Source: Methylomonas sp. LL1
GTDB taxonomy: Bacteria > Pseudomonadota > Gammaproteobacteria > Methylococcales > Methylomonadaceae
Assembly: GCF_015711015.1 (NCBI RefSeq)
Contig: NZ_CP064653.1
Coordinates: 1,550,001 to 1,614,000, forward strand
DNA length: 64,000 bases
Direction: 5' to 3'
This document shows, piece by piece, positions 48,007 to 58,808 of the stretch (position 1 is its first letter; each line of letters begins with the position of its first letter). Position numbers and translations under genes: made by a program. The notes under the pieces are model-generated. The model worked only from the letters and a program-made list of their open reading frames with translations, ran no database searches and was not told the origin of the DNA.

Positions 48007-48531
48007 ATCAGCTCTAAAAAAGATGCAACGCGCTTAAACACCGATATCACCGCTAGACGGGTTAGGCTAATAGGCGCCGAAGGAGAACAAGTCGGGGTTG
48101 TTTCGATAACCGAAGCTTTACAACTTGCCTATGAAGCAAACATGGATCTGGTCGAAATATCGCCCAACGCGGATCCTCCGGTTTGCAAAGTCATGGATTA
48201 CGGCAAATACCAGTTTGAACTGAATAAAAAACTGCAAGCCGCCAAGAAAAAGCAAAAACAAATCCAGATCAAGGAAATCAAATTTCGGCCAGGCACCGAG
48301 GAAGGTGACTACCAGGTCAAACTGCGAAACCTGATCAAATTCCTCAACGAAGGCGACAAGACCAAAATCACTGTCCGCTTTAAAGGCCGCGAGTTGACTC
48401 ACCGCGAGCTGGGCATGGATTTGTTAAAACGCATCGAGACCGACCTGGAAGAAGTTGCCGCGGTTGAGCAATTTCCCAAGCTGGAAGGCCGGCAAATGGT
48501 CATGGTCATGGGACCGAAAAAGAAAAAATAG
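48007..48531 (+). CDS. infC: Translation initiation factor IF-3, AUC start
   Basis: 174 residues: an N-terminal domain ([38 protein letters not shown]), a Lys-rich linker and C-terminal domain ([41 protein letters not shown]). The family start does not correspond to an ATG; the in-frame ATC at 48007, eight bases after GGAGG, gives the conserved N-terminus ([20 protein letters not shown]). The first in-frame ATG is at 48142, inside the N-terminal domain. A non-AUG start (AUU in E. coli) makes IF-3 regulate itself by discriminating against its own mRNA; AUC would do the same. Confidence 0.92.
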   Translation: MSSKKDATRLNTDITARRVRLIGAEGEQVGVVSITEALQLAYEANMDLVEISPNADPPVCKVMDYGKYQFELNKKLQAAKKKQKQIQIKEIKFRPGTEEGDYQVKLRNLIKFLNEGDKTKITVRFKGRELTHRELGMDLLKRIETDLEEVAAVEQFPKLEGRQMVMVMGPKKKK

Positions 48532-48535
48532 TTTT

Positions 48536-48598
48536 AACTGTTTTTAAAACAGTTTGCCGAATCAGGAACGATTCGGTTTAAGGTGGATTTTGTCCGCC
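48536..48598 (+). promoter_or_regulatory. Structured infC-rpmI intercistronic leader
   Basis: Three stem-loops in a row: AACTGTTTT-T-AAAACAGTT (48536-48554), CCGAATC-AGGAAC-GATTCGG (48557-48576) and GGTGGA...TCCGCC (48582-48598, one G-U pair). They sit in the 146-base gap between infC and rpmI, where L20 binds to repress rpmI-rplT in enteric bacteria. The structures here are candidates for such a translational operator (inference). Confidence 0.4.
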
Positions 48599-48677
48599 AG
48601 AAATTCAATGGGGCCAAGCATTTTGCCTCACTGGGTTTTATCTCAGGGACTTTATTTTTAATTATTGGAGAAAACAA

Positions 48678-48875
48678 ATGCCAAAAATGAAAAGCCATAG
48701 CGGCGCTGGCAAGCGCTTCAAGAAAACCGGTACCGGCGGTTTTAAGTGCAAACAATCGCACAGACGTCATATTTTGACCAAAAAAACCACCAAGCGTAAA
48801 AGACAGCTGCGTAAAACAGCCATTCTTCACCCTTCAGATGCGCCATTGGTAGCGCGCATGCTGCCTTATAGTTGA
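48678..48875 (+). CDS. rpmI: Ribosomal protein bL35
   Basis: 65 residues, [33 protein letters not shown]..., a standard L35. GGAG lies 7 bases upstream. Follows the structured leader and precedes rplT by 30 bases. Confidence 0.97.
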   Translation: MPKMKSHSGAGKRFKKTGTGGFKCKQSHRRHILTKKTTKRKRQLRKTAILHPSDAPLVARMLPYS

Positions 48876-48905
48876 TTTGACATCATCCATTAAAGAGAGA
48901 AGAAC

Positions 48906-49268
48906 ATGGCAAGAGTAAAACGCGGCGTCACCGCTAGAGCAAGACACAAAAAGATTTTAAAACTGGCTAAAGGTTACTATGGTGCCCGTAGCCGGGTTTA
49001 TCGCGTAGCCAAACAAGCGGTCATCAAGGCCGGCCAATATGCGTATCGCGACCGCAAACAGAAAAAACGCCAATTCCGCGCCCTGTGGATTGTGCGTATC
49101 AATGCCGCGGCCCGCATGTGCGGTATTTCCTACAGCCGCATGATCAACGGTTTGACTAAAGCCAATGTAGCCATTGACCGTAAGGTTTTGGCCGACCTGG
49201 CGGTACGCGATATGGACGCTTTCGCGGAAATTGCTAAAGTGGCCATTGCCAACCAAAGCAAACCTTAA
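48906..49268 (+). CDS. rplT: Ribosomal protein bL20
   Basis: 120 residues, [30 protein letters not shown]..., typical L20, binds 23S rRNA and in other bacteria represses its own operon. Preceded by AGAGAGAAGAAC. Followed by a terminator at 49313. Confidence 0.97.
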   Translation: MARVKRGVTARARHKKILKLAKGYYGARSRVYRVAKQAVIKAGQYAYRDRKQKKRQFRALWIVRINAAARMCGISYSRMINGLTKANVAIDRKVLADLAVRDMDAFAEIAKVAIANQSKP

Positions 49269-49312
49269 TTTTTAAGGTAACCGCCGGCAGAACCGGTAAA
49301 AGGAAAGTTTGA

Positions 49313-49336
49313 CTCCCCGCGCATGCGGGGAGTTTT
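49313..49336 (+). terminator. Rho-independent terminator of the thrS-rplT operon
   Basis: CTCCCCGC-GCAT-GCGGGGAG with an 8-bp GC-rich stem and TTTT. It lies 45 bases after rplT, between the operon and pheS. A phenylalanine-rich leader peptide that would make it a pheST attenuator was not found. Confidence 0.85.
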
Positions 49337-49402
49337 CCGAGCAGCCTAGCCATCGGAAGCCTATCCAGTTGTAATCCTTCCCAAATTCAAAAAGTGAGCT
49401 GA

Positions 49403-50425
<1,023 letters not shown>

Positions 50426-50439
50426 GAGTGGTTTGAGTC

Positions 50440-52815
50440 ATGCAAGTAAGTGAAGCGTGGTTGAGGGAACTGATCAATCCACCCATCGGTACGGAACAAC
50501 TGGTCGAGCAATTGACCATGGCCGGCCTGGAAGTCGACGCCCTGCAACCGGTTGCCGCCGAATTCAGCGGCGTGGTGGTGGGCGAAGTCATCAGCACCGA
50601 ACAACACCCGAATGCCGACAAACTCAAAGTCTGCCAAGTCAATGTCGGCCAAGCCGAGCCGCTGCAAATCGTTTGCGGCGCCGGCAATGTGCGTCCGGGC
50701 TTGAAAATTCCGGCGGCCCTGATCGGTGCCGTATTGCCCGGCGATTTTAAAATCAAGGAATCCAAACTGCGCGGTGAATTATCCTTCGGCATGCTGTGCT
50801 CCGAAAAGGAACTGGGCTTGGCGTCCAGTTCCGACGGATTGATGGAATTACCCGCCGACGCCCCCGTCGGTAGCGACATTCGCGATTATCTGACGCTGAA
50901 CGACCATGTCATCGAACTGGGTTTAACGCCCAACCGCGCCGATTGTCTCAGCGTGGAAGGCGTTGCTCGTGAAGTGGCGGTATTAAACAAACTGGCTTTC
51001 CAGCTTATATCGGTCACTCCGGTTTCGATTGCTCACCAGGAAACCCTGGAAATCCGAATCGAATCGTCCGATGCTTGCCCGGTGTATTTAGGCCGCTTGA
51101 TCAAAGGCGTCAACCCCGGCGCCGCTACCCCGATGTGGATGCAGGAACGTCTGCGCCGCAGCGGCATCCGAAGCTTGAGTCCGGTAGTGGATGTCACCAA
51201 CTATGTATTGCTGGAACTGGGACAACCGTTACATGCCTTCGATGCCGCCAAATTGTCGGCACCGATTGTGGTCAGAAACAGCCGTGACGGAGAAAGCCTG
51301 AATTTGCTGAACGACCAAACCATGCAACTGGACGGCGACGCGCTGGTGATTGCCGATCAGAACCAGGCCTTGGCCCTGGCCGGCGTCATGGGTGGCAGCG
51401 CCAGCGCGGTTTCGGATACGACACAAGACATTTTCCTGGAATGCGCATTTTTCAGTCCACGCAGCATTGCCGGCAAGGCTAGAAAATTCGGTTTACACAC
51501 CGACTCTTCGCACCGTTTCGAACGCGGCGTCGACTTCACCCTGCAACATCGGGCCATCGAGCGTGCCACGCAGCTGATCGTCGAGATTGCCGGCGGCAGT
51601 GCCGGTCCTGTCAATGCCGCCATCAGCCAGGAACAGCTCCCTACCCGCCCGCCGGTCAAATTACGCCGCCAGCGCATCGAAAAAGTGCTGGGCATTAGCC
51701 TGGCTAATGACGAAGTCACCGACCTGTTCCAGGGTTTGGGGATGCAGGTTGCCGAACACACCGAAGGCTGGCACATCACCCCGCCGGGCTTTCGCTTCGA
51801 TATCGCGATAGAAGAAGACTTGCTGGAAGAAATCGGCCGCATCGTCGGTTATAACAATCTTCCCAGCAGCAGCCTACTGATGCGTTCCGAACTGGGCAAA
51901 GCGCCGGAAGCCACACTGCCACTGGCCAGATTGCAGGATTGTTTGGTCGATAGAGGCTACCAGGAAGCGATTACCTACAGCTTCGTCGATGAAACGATAC
52001 AACAGGCAATTGCGCCCGATGATGAATTCATCCGTCTTCAAAATCCGATTTCCTCGGAACTAGCCGTGATGCGGACGACATTGTGGTGTGGCCTATTGAA
52101 CGCGGCAATTTACAACGTCAATCGCCAGCAAACCCGCGTGCGCCTGTTCGAATCCGGCTTGCGCTTTGTGCGTCAACGAGGCGAAACCCAACAACAAAAA
52201 ATGCTGGCCGGTTTGGCATTGGGTAGCGCCCACGCCGAACAATGGGGTGAAAAAACCCGAAACATCGACTTCTTCGACGTCAAAGCCGATGTCGAAACCT
52301 TGCTGGCCTTATCCGGCCGAGGTTTGAGTTTCCGTCCGGCACAACACCCAGCCCTGCATCCCGGCCAAACCGCCGAGATCATTGATGCCGATGTTAACGT
52401 AGTTGGCTTGATCGGCATGCTGCACCCCAACTTGGAAAAACAATTGGGCTTCGATAGCCCGGTATTCCTATTCGAACTGGCTGAGGGTGCGATTTTGCAA
52501 CGCGCGGTACCAAAATTCGCGCCGTTATCCAAATTCCCGTCGGTACGCCGCGACATGGCGTTGATCGTCCGCCAACAAGTGTCCGCCAACGACATTATCA
52601 ACTGCATTACCGGCAGCCGGGAAGCGTCAGTGCGAGACGTTTCGATCTTCGACATCTACCAAGGCAAGGGTATTGAGGAAGGCTTTAAAAGCGTTGCATT
52701 GAGTCTGGTATTACAAGATTTCAATCAAACGCTTACCGACTCGGAAATTGATGCTATATTTCGCAGGTTGCTGGAAAAAATGACAGCCGAATTAAATGCA
52801 AGATTGAGGGATTAA
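50440..52815 (+). CDS. pheT: Phenylalanyl-tRNA synthetase beta subunit
   Basis: 791 residues: tRNA-binding OB fold ([22 protein letters not shown]), B3/4 editing domain, B5 domains, and C-terminal FDX-ACB anticodon-binding domain ([14 protein letters not shown]). Complete. ATG 50440 with a preceding AATAAGAGTGG. Confidence 0.96.
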   Translation: MQVSEAWLRELINPPIGTEQLVEQLTMAGLEVDALQPVAAEFSGVVVGEVISTEQHPNADKLKVCQVNVGQAEPLQIVCGAGNVRPGLKIPAALIGAVLPGDFKIKESKLRGELSFGMLCSEKELGLASSSDGLMELPADAPVGSDIRDYLTLNDHVIELGLTPNRADCLSVEGVAREVAVLNKLAFQLISVTPVSIAHQETLEIRIESSDACPVYLGRLIKGVNPGAATPMWMQERLRRSGIRSLSPVVDVTNYVLLELGQPLHAFDAAKLSAPIVVRNSRDGESLNLLNDQTMQLDGDALVIADQNQALALAGVMGGSASAVSDTTQDIFLECAFFSPRSIAGKARKFGLHTDSSHRFERGVDFTLQHRAIERATQLIVEIAGGSAGPVNAAISQEQLPTRPPVKLRRQRIEKVLGISLANDEVTDLFQGLGMQVAEHTEGWHITPPGFRFDIAIEEDLLEEIGRIVGYNNLPSSSLLMRSELGKAPEATLPLARLQDCLVDRGYQEAITYSFVDETIQQAIAPDDEFIRLQNPISSELAVMRTTLWCGLLNAAIYNVNRQQTRVRLFESGLRFVRQRGETQQQKMLAGLALGSAHAEQWGEKTRNIDFFDVKADVETLLALSGRGLSFRPAQHPALHPGQTAEIIDADVNVVGLIGMLHPNLEKQLGFDSPVFLFELAEGAILQRAVPKFAPLSKFPSVRRDMALIVRQQVSANDIINCITGSREASVRDVSIFDIYQGKGIEEGFKSVALSLVLQDFNQTLTDSEIDAIFRRLLEKMTAELNARLRD

Positions 52816-52825
52816 GGGTGGGATT

Positions 52826-53122
52826 GTGGCATTAACCAAAGCAGATATTGCGGAAAAACTTTTCGAAGATTTGGGTTTGAACAAACGCGAGGCCAAGGAA
52901 ATCGTCGAGTTGTTTTTTGAAGAAATCAAACGTTCCCTGGAAAGCGGTGAACAAGTTAAAATTTCCGGTTTCGGCAAGTTCGAATTACGGGATAAAAGCG
53001 GTCGCCCCGGCAGAAACCCCAAAACCGGCGAAGAAATTCCGATTACACCGCGTCGAGTAGTGACGTTCAGAACCGGTCAAAAATTAAAAGCCCGAGTGGA
53101 AGCCTATGCTGGAACCCAGTAA
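52826..53122 (+). CDS. ihfA: Integration host factor alpha subunit (GTG start)
   Basis: 98 residues, [71 protein letters not shown]: the DNA-bending arm with its Pro. Binds DNA with IhfB; IHF also bends nif-type promoters. Start GTG 52826; an alternative GTG at 52819 is out of frame. Confidence 0.95.
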   Translation: MALTKADIAEKLFEDLGLNKREAKEIVELFFEEIKRSLESGEQVKISGFGKFELRDKSGRPGRNPKTGEEIPITPRRVVTFRTGQKLKARVEAYAGTQ

Positions 53123-53459
53123 TAACAACGAGCTGCCGGTTATACCGGCAAAACGTTACTTCACCATCGGCGAAGTCAGTGAACTATGCGGCGTAAAACC
53201 GCATGTCTTGCGCTATTGGGAGCAGGAATTTACCGAGCTCAGCCCGGTCAAACGCCGTGGCAATCGCCGATATTACCAACGCCATGACGTGCTGTTGATC
53301 CGCCAAATCCGCGCCCTGCTCTATGAACAAGGCTATACCATAGGCGGAGCCCGCGCGCATTTGACTAGCGACAATGCTAAGGAAGACTCGATGCGCACCA
53401 AGCAACTGATCCATCAGATGATAGGCGAACTGGAAGATATTTTGGAACTGTTGAAGTAG
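53106..53459 (+). CDS. MerR-family transcription regulator
   Basis: 117 residues with an N-terminal MerR winged helix ([62 protein letters not shown]) and a C-terminal coiled coil. Very commonly next to ihfA in gammaproteobacteria. The start overlaps ihfA by 17 bases. No ligand-binding Cys cluster visible. Confidence 0.93.
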   Translation: MLEPSNNNELPVIPAKRYFTIGEVSELCGVKPHVLRYWEQEFTELSPVKRRGNRRYYQRHDVLLIRQIRALLYEQGYTIGGARAHLTSDNAKEDSMRTKQLIHQMIGELEDILELLK

Positions 53460-53492
53460 CGAATTCCGAATATTGTGGTAATATGGGTGGGC

Positions 53493-53510
53493 TTTGTTGG
53501 GACCAACAAA
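53493..53510. terminator. Palindrome TTTGTTGG-GA-CCAACAAA before tRNA-Pro
   Basis: Eight-base arms with two-base spacer between the merR stop and tRNA-Pro. Followed by an A run on the plus strand (a T run on the minus), so it could end transcription from either side or act as an operator. Confidence 0.4.
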
Positions 53511-53533
53511 AATCGTTTCAAACATATAAGCAT

Positions 53534-53610
53534 CGGGGCGTAGCGCAGTCTGGTAGCGCACTTGTCTGGGGGACAAGGGGTCGTGGGTTCGAGTCCCGCC
53601 GTCCCGACCA
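53534..53610 (+). tRNA. tRNA-Pro (GGG)
   Basis: 77 bases including CCA. Acceptor CGGGGCG/CGTCCCG (one G-U pair), TAGCGCAGTCTGGTAGCGCA D-arm, anticodon stem CTTGT/ACAAG with loop CTGGGGG (anticodon GGG), T-loop GGTTCGAGTCC. Confidence 0.95.
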
Positions 53611-53729
53611 ATAAAATCAACAACTTGAACAATCAGTTGTTCGGCAAAAGATATAAAATCCAGTTTCGGGGTACCACTCGGGGCACCAAATTTCATCGCT
53701 TGCCGATTGATTGCCCCGAAAATGCCGGT

Positions 53730-53760
53730 GTTACCCGGCTCGATTGTTACATTATCACAT
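53730..53760 (+). repeat. Direct repeat copy A behind tRNA-Pro
   Basis: GTTACCCGG-CTCGATTGTTACATTATCACAT; the 22-base core CTCGATTGTTACATTATCA-CAT recurs exactly at 54594-54615. Lies just before the lipoprotein gene; the two copies enclose it. Confidence 0.75.
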
Positions 53761-53769
53761 CCGTGTTTT

Positions 53770-54237
53770 ATGATTAAGTCACTAACTTTCATTGCTGTCA
53801 TTACTCTTAATGGTTGCATGGCAATGATTTTTGGGACAGCTGACCAGCTTAATCAACTTACTATCGGAATGCCCAAACAGGAAGTACTAACATTACTTGG
53901 CCCACCTAAGTCAGTTTCGGCTAATGAAGGAATTGAATACATGCAATACAGTTGGGTTAAAACCGTTATTGCAGCGGATGGCAACTTTCCTGAAGATTAC
54001 TATGTGGCAATTCGTGATGGTAAAGTTTCAAATTTTGGGCGAAAGGGGGATTTTGATTCTGCAAAATATCCGGCTCAACGAGTAGAGATTGACCAGACAA
54101 TCCGCCAGACAACAACAAGCCCGAAAACAAAAGACCTATACACTGAGATCAATAAACTAAAAGACTTAAAAGATTCAGGTGCAATAACCGAATCAGAATT
54201 CAACACCCTGAAAAAGAAACTGTTAGCTGATCAATAA
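53770..54237 (+). CDS. Small lipoprotein with SHOCT-like tail
   Basis: 155 residues from ATG 53770 (longer frame to 53707 has no homologous start). Lipobox LNGC (C16). The middle resembles the SmpA/OmlA-type fold (LTIGMPKQEVLTLLGPPKSVSANEGIEYMQYSW, YYVAIRDGKVSNFGRKGDF), and the C-terminus is a SHOCT motif (DLYTEINKLKDLKDSGAITESEFNTLKKKLL). AT-rich relative to its neighbours and enclosed between direct repeats, which suggests recent acquisition. Confidence 0.72.
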   Translation: MIKSLTFIAVITLNGCMAMIFGTADQLNQLTIGMPKQEVLTLLGPPKSVSANEGIEYMQYSWVKTVIAADGNFPEDYYVAIRDGKVSNFGRKGDFDSAKYPAQRVEIDQTIRQTTTSPKTKDLYTEINKLKDLKDSGAITESEFNTLKKKLLADQ

Positions 54238-54665
54238 AGACGCCTTGCCAACGACATCAAAACGCCAGCGTTAACCGGAAGGGTTTTTAGTTTATCCCAT
54301 CAACATAAATTGGCAGAAATATCTTTCGATAGTTGTAATCAGGCCAAACAACGATCGCAAAACAGCGCTTTTGCAAATCATCTATAGACTCGTCTGATTG
54401 CCGGATTACCTCGATACCTCCACAACTGTAACCGGCCGGTTCAATTCGTTGGAACTACCGAATATTATAATGGCCTTGTAGATTAGACATTCCATGCAAT
54501 CTGTTTTTCAACATGCCCCCATTTATGCCCCCAATTTGATTATTTATCCGCCATCTTTAGCAGGCCCTATCAAAAAAGCCGATGTTACCCTGCCTCGATT
54601 GTTACATTATCACATTGACTGTTATAAACCATTCCGGGTTAGCCAGTTTCCTACTTCATCGCAGT
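54238..54665. other. Gap in the tRNA-Pro island
   Basis: 428 bases. It holds direct repeat copy B (next entry) and no convincing gene. A plus-strand open frame from 54494 runs across the start of the minus-strand gene at 54666 and is not supported. Confidence 0.4.
54584..54615 (+). repeat. Direct repeat copy B
   Basis: GTTACCCTGC-CTCGATTGTTACATTATCACAT, same orientation as copy A, 854 bases apart start to start. Together they enclose the SHOCT lipoprotein gene. Confidence 0.75.
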
Positions 54666-54869
54666 TTATTCAGGTAAAACATCGCCCAACCATTCCACCA
54701 GCGCCGCGCCGGGGTGAGTGGACGCGCCATAGTCGGCAAGCTCCCGTTGTAGCCTCGCCATTAGCTTTGGCTCGATTTCTATATCCAGCCGACGAACACC
54801 TCGCCTTCTATTCGATTCGCGCCGCTCTCGCTGATATTCTGCGGATGTTTTAAAACTGGATGCACCCAT
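54666..54869 (-). CDS. Small basic protein of the tRNA-Pro island
   Basis: 67 residues from ATG 54869 (GAGGTAA nine bases upstream; earlier ATG/GTG codons add implausible sequence). [60 protein letters not shown]. The Arg-rich half and [15 protein letters not shown] helix resemble ribbon-helix-helix or other small DNA-binding proteins of plasmids and phages. It lies downstream of the HGG-motif gene with 34 bases between. Confidence 0.55.
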   Translation of the reverse strand: MGASSFKTSAEYQRERRESNRRRGVRRLDIEIEPKLMARLQRELADYGASTHPGAALVEWLGDVLPE

Positions 54870-54903
54870 AATTATTACCTCTGCTTTCGTTGAAAGTAGT
54901 CTT

Positions 54904-55146
54904 TTAGCTACCGTTATGACTCCGCTTCCGTTTGGGGCAATTGCCATTCATTGCCGAACGCTTTTTGCCTTCTTCGGTTTTTGCGCCTGTACTGCACCCG
55001 CCATGCCATTTACATCGACCGTTTGAGTAAATCGCCTTTTGCTTACAGGGCGTCCCGGCTCTGGTCTTTGCGCCACACTCTAGGCCGATCAAGTCCGGCG
55101 GCATCGGTTCGCTTTTGGGTGGAGGGTATTGGTAGCCACGCCCCCG
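54904..55146 (-). pseudogene. HGG-motif small phage/island protein, 5' end cut by IS
   Basis: C-terminal 66 residues from ATG 55104 contain CGAKTRAGTPCKQKAIYSNGRCKWHGGCSTGAKTEEGKKRS, a pattern of small proteins common in phages and genomic islands (two CxxK-like Cys pairs and HGGxSTG). Upstream, the same frame stays open with fitting residues (GRGYQYPPPKSEP) up to the IS edge at 55147, with no start codon in between, so the true start may have been removed by the IS. The ATG at 55104 could still give a shorter protein. Confidence 0.55.
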
Positions 55147-55176
55147 TGATGTGTCAACACTTTTCCGGACACACAG

Positions 55177-56040
55177 CTAAGCAGCTTTAAGCTGCACTTC
55201 GTAGTCAACGGGCGACAGGTAGCCATTGGCGGAATGAAGTCGCTCGCGGTTATAAAACACTTCGATATATTCGAATACGGCCTGCCTGGCCTCGGATCGG
55301 GTTCGATAGGTCTGGTGATGTATCAACTCGGTTTTCAGGGTATGAAAGAAACTTTCCGAGACGGCATTATCCCAGCAGTTTCCCTTACGACTCATGCTTT
55401 GCCGGATGCCGTGTTGCGTTAATAAGGCTCGATGGCTGTCCGATGCATATTGGCTGCCGCGATCGGTATGCCATAGCAAGCCTTTCTCGGGCTTGCGCTT
55501 CCAAACCGCCATCAGTAGCGCATCGTTCACCAGTTTGGTCCGCATATGTTCGGCCATAGACCAGCCCACGACTTGCCGGGAATAGAGATCAATCACCACG
55601 GCCAGATACAGCCAGCCCTCCTGCGTATGGATATAGGTGGTGTCGCCGGCATAGACTTGATTGGGCTTTTCCACGGCAAATTGCCGATCCAGGTGATTGG
55701 ACGCAACCGGTTGATGATGCTTCGAATTCGTCGTGGCTTTGAATTTGCGCTTGGTTTTACAGGCCAACCCCGCTTCCCGCATCAAACGACCGATACGGCG
55801 GCGGCTGACGGTTCGGTTCTGAGCGGATAAGGCGGCTTTGAGACGGCGCGTACCGTAGGTTGCCCGGCTTTTGCCAAAGGTGCTTTGGATCATCTCGGAT
55901 AGGGCGGCATCGTCTTGTTCGCCCGCAGAGGGGCCTTGCTTCAGCCAGTCGTAGTAGGCGCTTCGGGATACCCTCATGAACCGGCACAGGGTATCTACCG
56001 CAAAGTCCTCTGCATGCTGCTTGATCCAGGCGTACTTCAT
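55177..56040 (-). CDS. IS3-family transposase OrfB of copy 2
   Basis: 287 residues identical to the OrfB of copy 1 (one silent change seen). DDE residues intact ([30 protein letters not shown]). Overlaps orfA by four bases. Confidence 0.96.
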   Translation of the reverse strand: MKYAWIKQHAEDFAVDTLCRFMRVSRSAYYDWLKQGPSAGEQDDAALSEMIQSTFGKSRATYGTRRLKAALSAQNRTVSRRRIGRLMREAGLACKTKRKFKATTNSKHHQPVASNHLDRQFAVEKPNQVYAGDTTYIHTQEGWLYLAVVIDLYSRQVVGWSMAEHMRTKLVNDALLMAVWKRKPEKGLLWHTDRGSQYASDSHRALLTQHGIRQSMSRKGNCWDNAVSESFFHTLKTELIHHQTYRTRSEARQAVFEYIEVFYNRERLHSANGYLSPVDYEVQLKAA

Positions 56041-56333
56041 CTTTGTTCCTTGGCGAAGTACGCCGCTGCCTTTTTTAGTAAATCGCGCTCCTCGGTCAAT
56101 CGGGCCACTTCCTTCTTAAGGCGCTTGAGTTCATCGTACAGATGTTCATCGGTACGGACCGCTTTATTGCTGTCTTTGGGGCGACTGTATTTTCCTATCC
56201 AGGTATGCAAGGTATTGACGTTAATGCCAAGATCCTGGGCTACCTGGCTGATCGGTTTATCGGATTCATTCGCCAACTTGACGGCTGAGGCTCTGAATTC
56301 GGCTGTATAGGTATTGGGTTTTTCTTGGCTCAT
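56037..56333 (-). CDS. IS3-family OrfA of copy 2
   Basis: 98 residues, same as copy 1: HTH followed by a Leu-rich helix, with the A6G slippery sequence near its end at about 56070-56076 on the minus strand. Confidence 0.95.
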   Translation of the reverse strand: MSQEKPNTYTAEFRASAVKLANESDKPISQVAQDLGINVNTLHTWIGKYSRPKDSNKAVRTDEHLYDELKRLKKEVARLTEERDLLKKAAAYFAKEQR

Positions 56334-56395
56334 TTTGGATTCACGCTTTTTCAGGTTATTTTAAAAAGTGTGTCCGGTTTAGTGTAGCCACATCA

Positions 56396-56775
56396 CATGA
56401 ACCTACGCTGATGAAGGCATGGCATCGCCCCGGCAAATTCAAGTTTTTGCTAACGATAATAGGTACGAATCGACGAACTTTCAAAGCATCAGCAAACCCA
56501 GGAAAAGCCCGAAATACACTCAAACAATCAATGGGTTATTAACTCTTTGAAATTTTTTGTGATTTTTGCATCTTTCATGAAGAGAATACTTTTTTCAGCA
56601 TGAACTATGCGACCGTTACCAATCGCCAATTCAGATACAGCTATCACCAATCGGCATATTAAATTTTTCGAAAAGGATATGAAAAACTAACGTTTCTCTC
56701 GATTAAACATTTTTTATATCCTACTTCCATCAATTCTATGAATCGAAATTAGCGTTTTTTAAAGAGGATATTTGC
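56396..56775. other. Gap before the sulfate operon
   Basis: 380 AT-rich bases without a recognisable gene. The sequence near 56540-56600 is a run of T-rich words. This is the expected site of the yezD promoter and its regulator sites, but no clear element was picked out. Confidence 0.3.
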
Positions 56776-56958
56776 ATGTCTACAGAAGATAGCGGAATCG
56801 ATTTGAATTTATCGAAACAAGATGTTGCCGGCCATATTATTTCCATCCTGCAAGGCATCCGTTTCGGCTCGATCGAAATCGTGGTGCATGACGGGCGTAT
56901 CGTGCAAATCGATAAACACGAAAAATTCAGAGTCAAAAACGATTCGGCTACCCATTAA
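56776..56958 (+). CDS. YezD family (DUF2292) small protein
   Basis: 60 residues. Core INIIxAIxGI-like pattern AGHIISILQGIRFGSIEIVVHDGRIVQIDKHEKFR matches the YezD/DUF2292 family, small proteins often found with sulfate, sulfonate or thiosulfate uptake and cysteine genes. The AAAGAGGA ribosome binding site is 8 bases before the ATG. Followed by an outer membrane porin gene and the cys transporter, consistent with sulfur-limited expression (inference). Confidence 0.85.
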   Translation: MSTEDSGIDLNLSKQDVAGHIISILQGIRFGSIEIVVHDGRIVQIDKHEKFRVKNDSATH

Positions 56959-57073
56959 TCGTATCCACCGAAAGATCGGCGATACAAAAACAGAAACGAC
57001 ACACTGACCGGACCACCGGAAGTTACCGTGATTAACACTCATTGATTACCTAACACCACTCGAAAGGTCAGCC

Positions 57074-58591
57074 ATGAAACAACAATTTTTCAAAACAGCG
57101 AGCAAGACGCGACTGGCGGGCGTGTTATTGCTGTTGCCGCAATTAGTCAACGCCGAGGATTACTATCGTCCGACCAAAGGCTACCGGGTCGAACCCGCGG
57201 GCGATGTCCCGGCATATGTGCGCAGCTTGAGTAAAACTCAGTTCGAGCAATTCCGCGATGTGGAATGGCTGGACCTGGGTCTGGATTTTCGCAGCCGCTA
57301 TGAATACCGGGAAAACGATTTGCGGCCATGGACCGACACCTCGTCCGGTACCGCCGTCAGTAAATATCGCGCCGAACCGGACAACTTGTGGTTACTCAGG
57401 ACGCGCGCCTATGTCGGAATCAAGGATATTCTCGACCCGCTACGCTTTGCCGTCGAGATGGAAGACGCGCGGAGTTATAACGGTAACTACGAAACCAGCG
57501 ACGCGGATGTCAACGAGTTCGAATTAATCCAGGCCTACGGCGAGTTATATTTCGACAATGCCCTGGGACATAACCGGCCGATCAGCATACGCGCCGGCCG
57601 CCAACACTTGGAAGTGTTGGATAGGCGCTTGGTGGGCAACAATGAGTTCCGCAACACTACCAACAACTTCGAAGGTTATCGGCTGCGTTTCGGTAAAAAG
57701 CAAAACAACTGGGACCTGGACACCTTTGTGTTTCAACCGGTCGAACGCTACAAATACGAATTCGACCAACCGGATGAAGATACCTGGTTTTATGGCGCGG
57801 TACTGAGCATACGGGAATGGTCCGATTTCATCACCATCCAGCCGTATTTTTTGGGTAGAAATACCGACGGCGACCCGAACAACAGCGTGGCGGCTAACCG
57901 GAAAAACGACCGCAGCATCTATGCGCCCGGTTTAAGGGTATACGGTCTGTTCGGTGAAAGCGGTTTTGATTTCGATGGCGATATCAATAAACAATTCGGC
58001 CGCTTTGGCGAAACCGTAAATGGAACACAGCAGTTGCGTCAGCATGACGCCTTGGCCTACTCATTGGAGGTGGGCTACAGCTTCGATCACGATTGGAAAC
58101 CGCGAGCCAGTCTGTACTATGGCTATGGCACCGGCGACAAACAATCGGGCGATGGTTACAACCAGCGTTTCGATGCCTTTTACGGCTTCAACCAACCCTG
58201 GTCGCGCAACGATTATTATTCCTGGGATAACCTGCATGCACCGAAAGCACGCTTGGAATTCACCCCTTACAACAATGTGCGGGTCGATCTGGGTTACAAC
58301 GCCTATTGGCTGGAAAGCGAAACCGGTGGTTGGAACCGGGCCAACTTGCGTGATCGGACCGGCCAAAGCGGTAGTTTCATGGGTCATGAATTCGACATTC
58401 GTTTGCGGCACAAACTCAATCCCTATATCGACTGGAGCATGAGCTATGCCCGCTTCACACCTGGCGACTACACCGAGTCCTTCGACAGGGGCAATACCGC
58501 CGCCGGCCCCTTTACCTCCGAACCCAGCAATTTCTTTTATTTCGAAGTTTCGCTGAATGCGTTCGGGGACGGTAAACCGAAGTACCGATAA
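57074..58591 (+). CDS. Alginate-export-family outer membrane porin
   Basis: 505 residues. Sec signal peptide (cleavage near NAEDYY), then an 18-strand barrel of the alginate_exp (AlgE, PF13372) type: WLDLGLDFRSRYEYRENDLRPW, LRTRAYVGIKDILDPLRFAVEMEDAR, IRAGRQHLEVLDRRLVGNNEF, YYGYGTGDK, FFYFEVSLNAFG. Members with this layout serve as porins for anions other than alginate. Here it lies between yezD and the sulfate importer, so outer membrane passage of sulfate or sulfonates is plausible (inference). Confidence 0.85.
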   Translation: MKQQFFKTASKTRLAGVLLLLPQLVNAEDYYRPTKGYRVEPAGDVPAYVRSLSKTQFEQFRDVEWLDLGLDFRSRYEYRENDLRPWTDTSSGTAVSKYRAEPDNLWLLRTRAYVGIKDILDPLRFAVEMEDARSYNGNYETSDADVNEFELIQAYGELYFDNALGHNRPISIRAGRQHLEVLDRRLVGNNEFRNTTNNFEGYRLRFGKKQNNWDLDTFVFQPVERYKYEFDQPDEDTWFYGAVLSIREWSDFITIQPYFLGRNTDGDPNNSVAANRKNDRSIYAPGLRVYGLFGESGFDFDGDINKQFGRFGETVNGTQQLRQHDALAYSLEVGYSFDHDWKPRASLYYGYGTGDKQSGDGYNQRFDAFYGFNQPWSRNDYYSWDNLHAPKARLEFTPYNNVRVDLGYNAYWLESETGGWNRANLRDRTGQSGSFMGHEFDIRLRHKLNPYIDWSMSYARFTPGDYTESFDRGNTAAGPFTSEPSNFFYFEVSLNAFGDGKPKYR

Positions 58592-58653
58592 CCAGACCCG
58601 GCCGACACAGGTTCAAGGACTCAAACGGAAGCCGTAAAGTCTTCGCCGTCTTG

Positions 58654-58680
58654 AGCCCGTGCTTTCATCCGGGCTTTTAT
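58654..58680 (+). terminator. Terminator between the porin and sbp
   Basis: AGCCCG-(10)-CGGGCT stem with TTTT, 63 bases after the porin stop. Upstream, CTCAA...TTGAG and ACGG...CCGT form a second outer hairpin, so a strong stop is likely and sbp probably has its own promoter. Confidence 0.6.
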
Positions 58681-58808
58681 ATCTTATTTCAAGATATTTA
58701 ATTCTAAACATATCGCTTTTGCTGACCGTTGAAGTTGCATAGACTAGCGCCAGCTCAAACGGCAGCCATCCGAAACCCGACATTTTGATTTCAACCTTAG
58801 GAGAAGTC

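Larger units (their letters stand above)
55147..56395 (-). mobile_element. IS3-family insertion sequence, copy 2 (inverted)
   Basis: 1249 bp, same ends as copy 1 (TGATGTGTCAACAC at 55147 and GTAGCCACATCA ending at 56395). Flanks are CCG (55144-55146) and CAT (56396-56398), so there is no target duplication, unlike copy 1. Genes run on the minus strand, inverted relative to copy 1; the two copies lie about 20.6 kb apart. Confidence 0.96.

Noticed and set aside
54494..54853. 119-residue plus-strand frame
   Set aside because: Runs antisense through the basic-protein gene and direct repeat B; sequence has no domain features.
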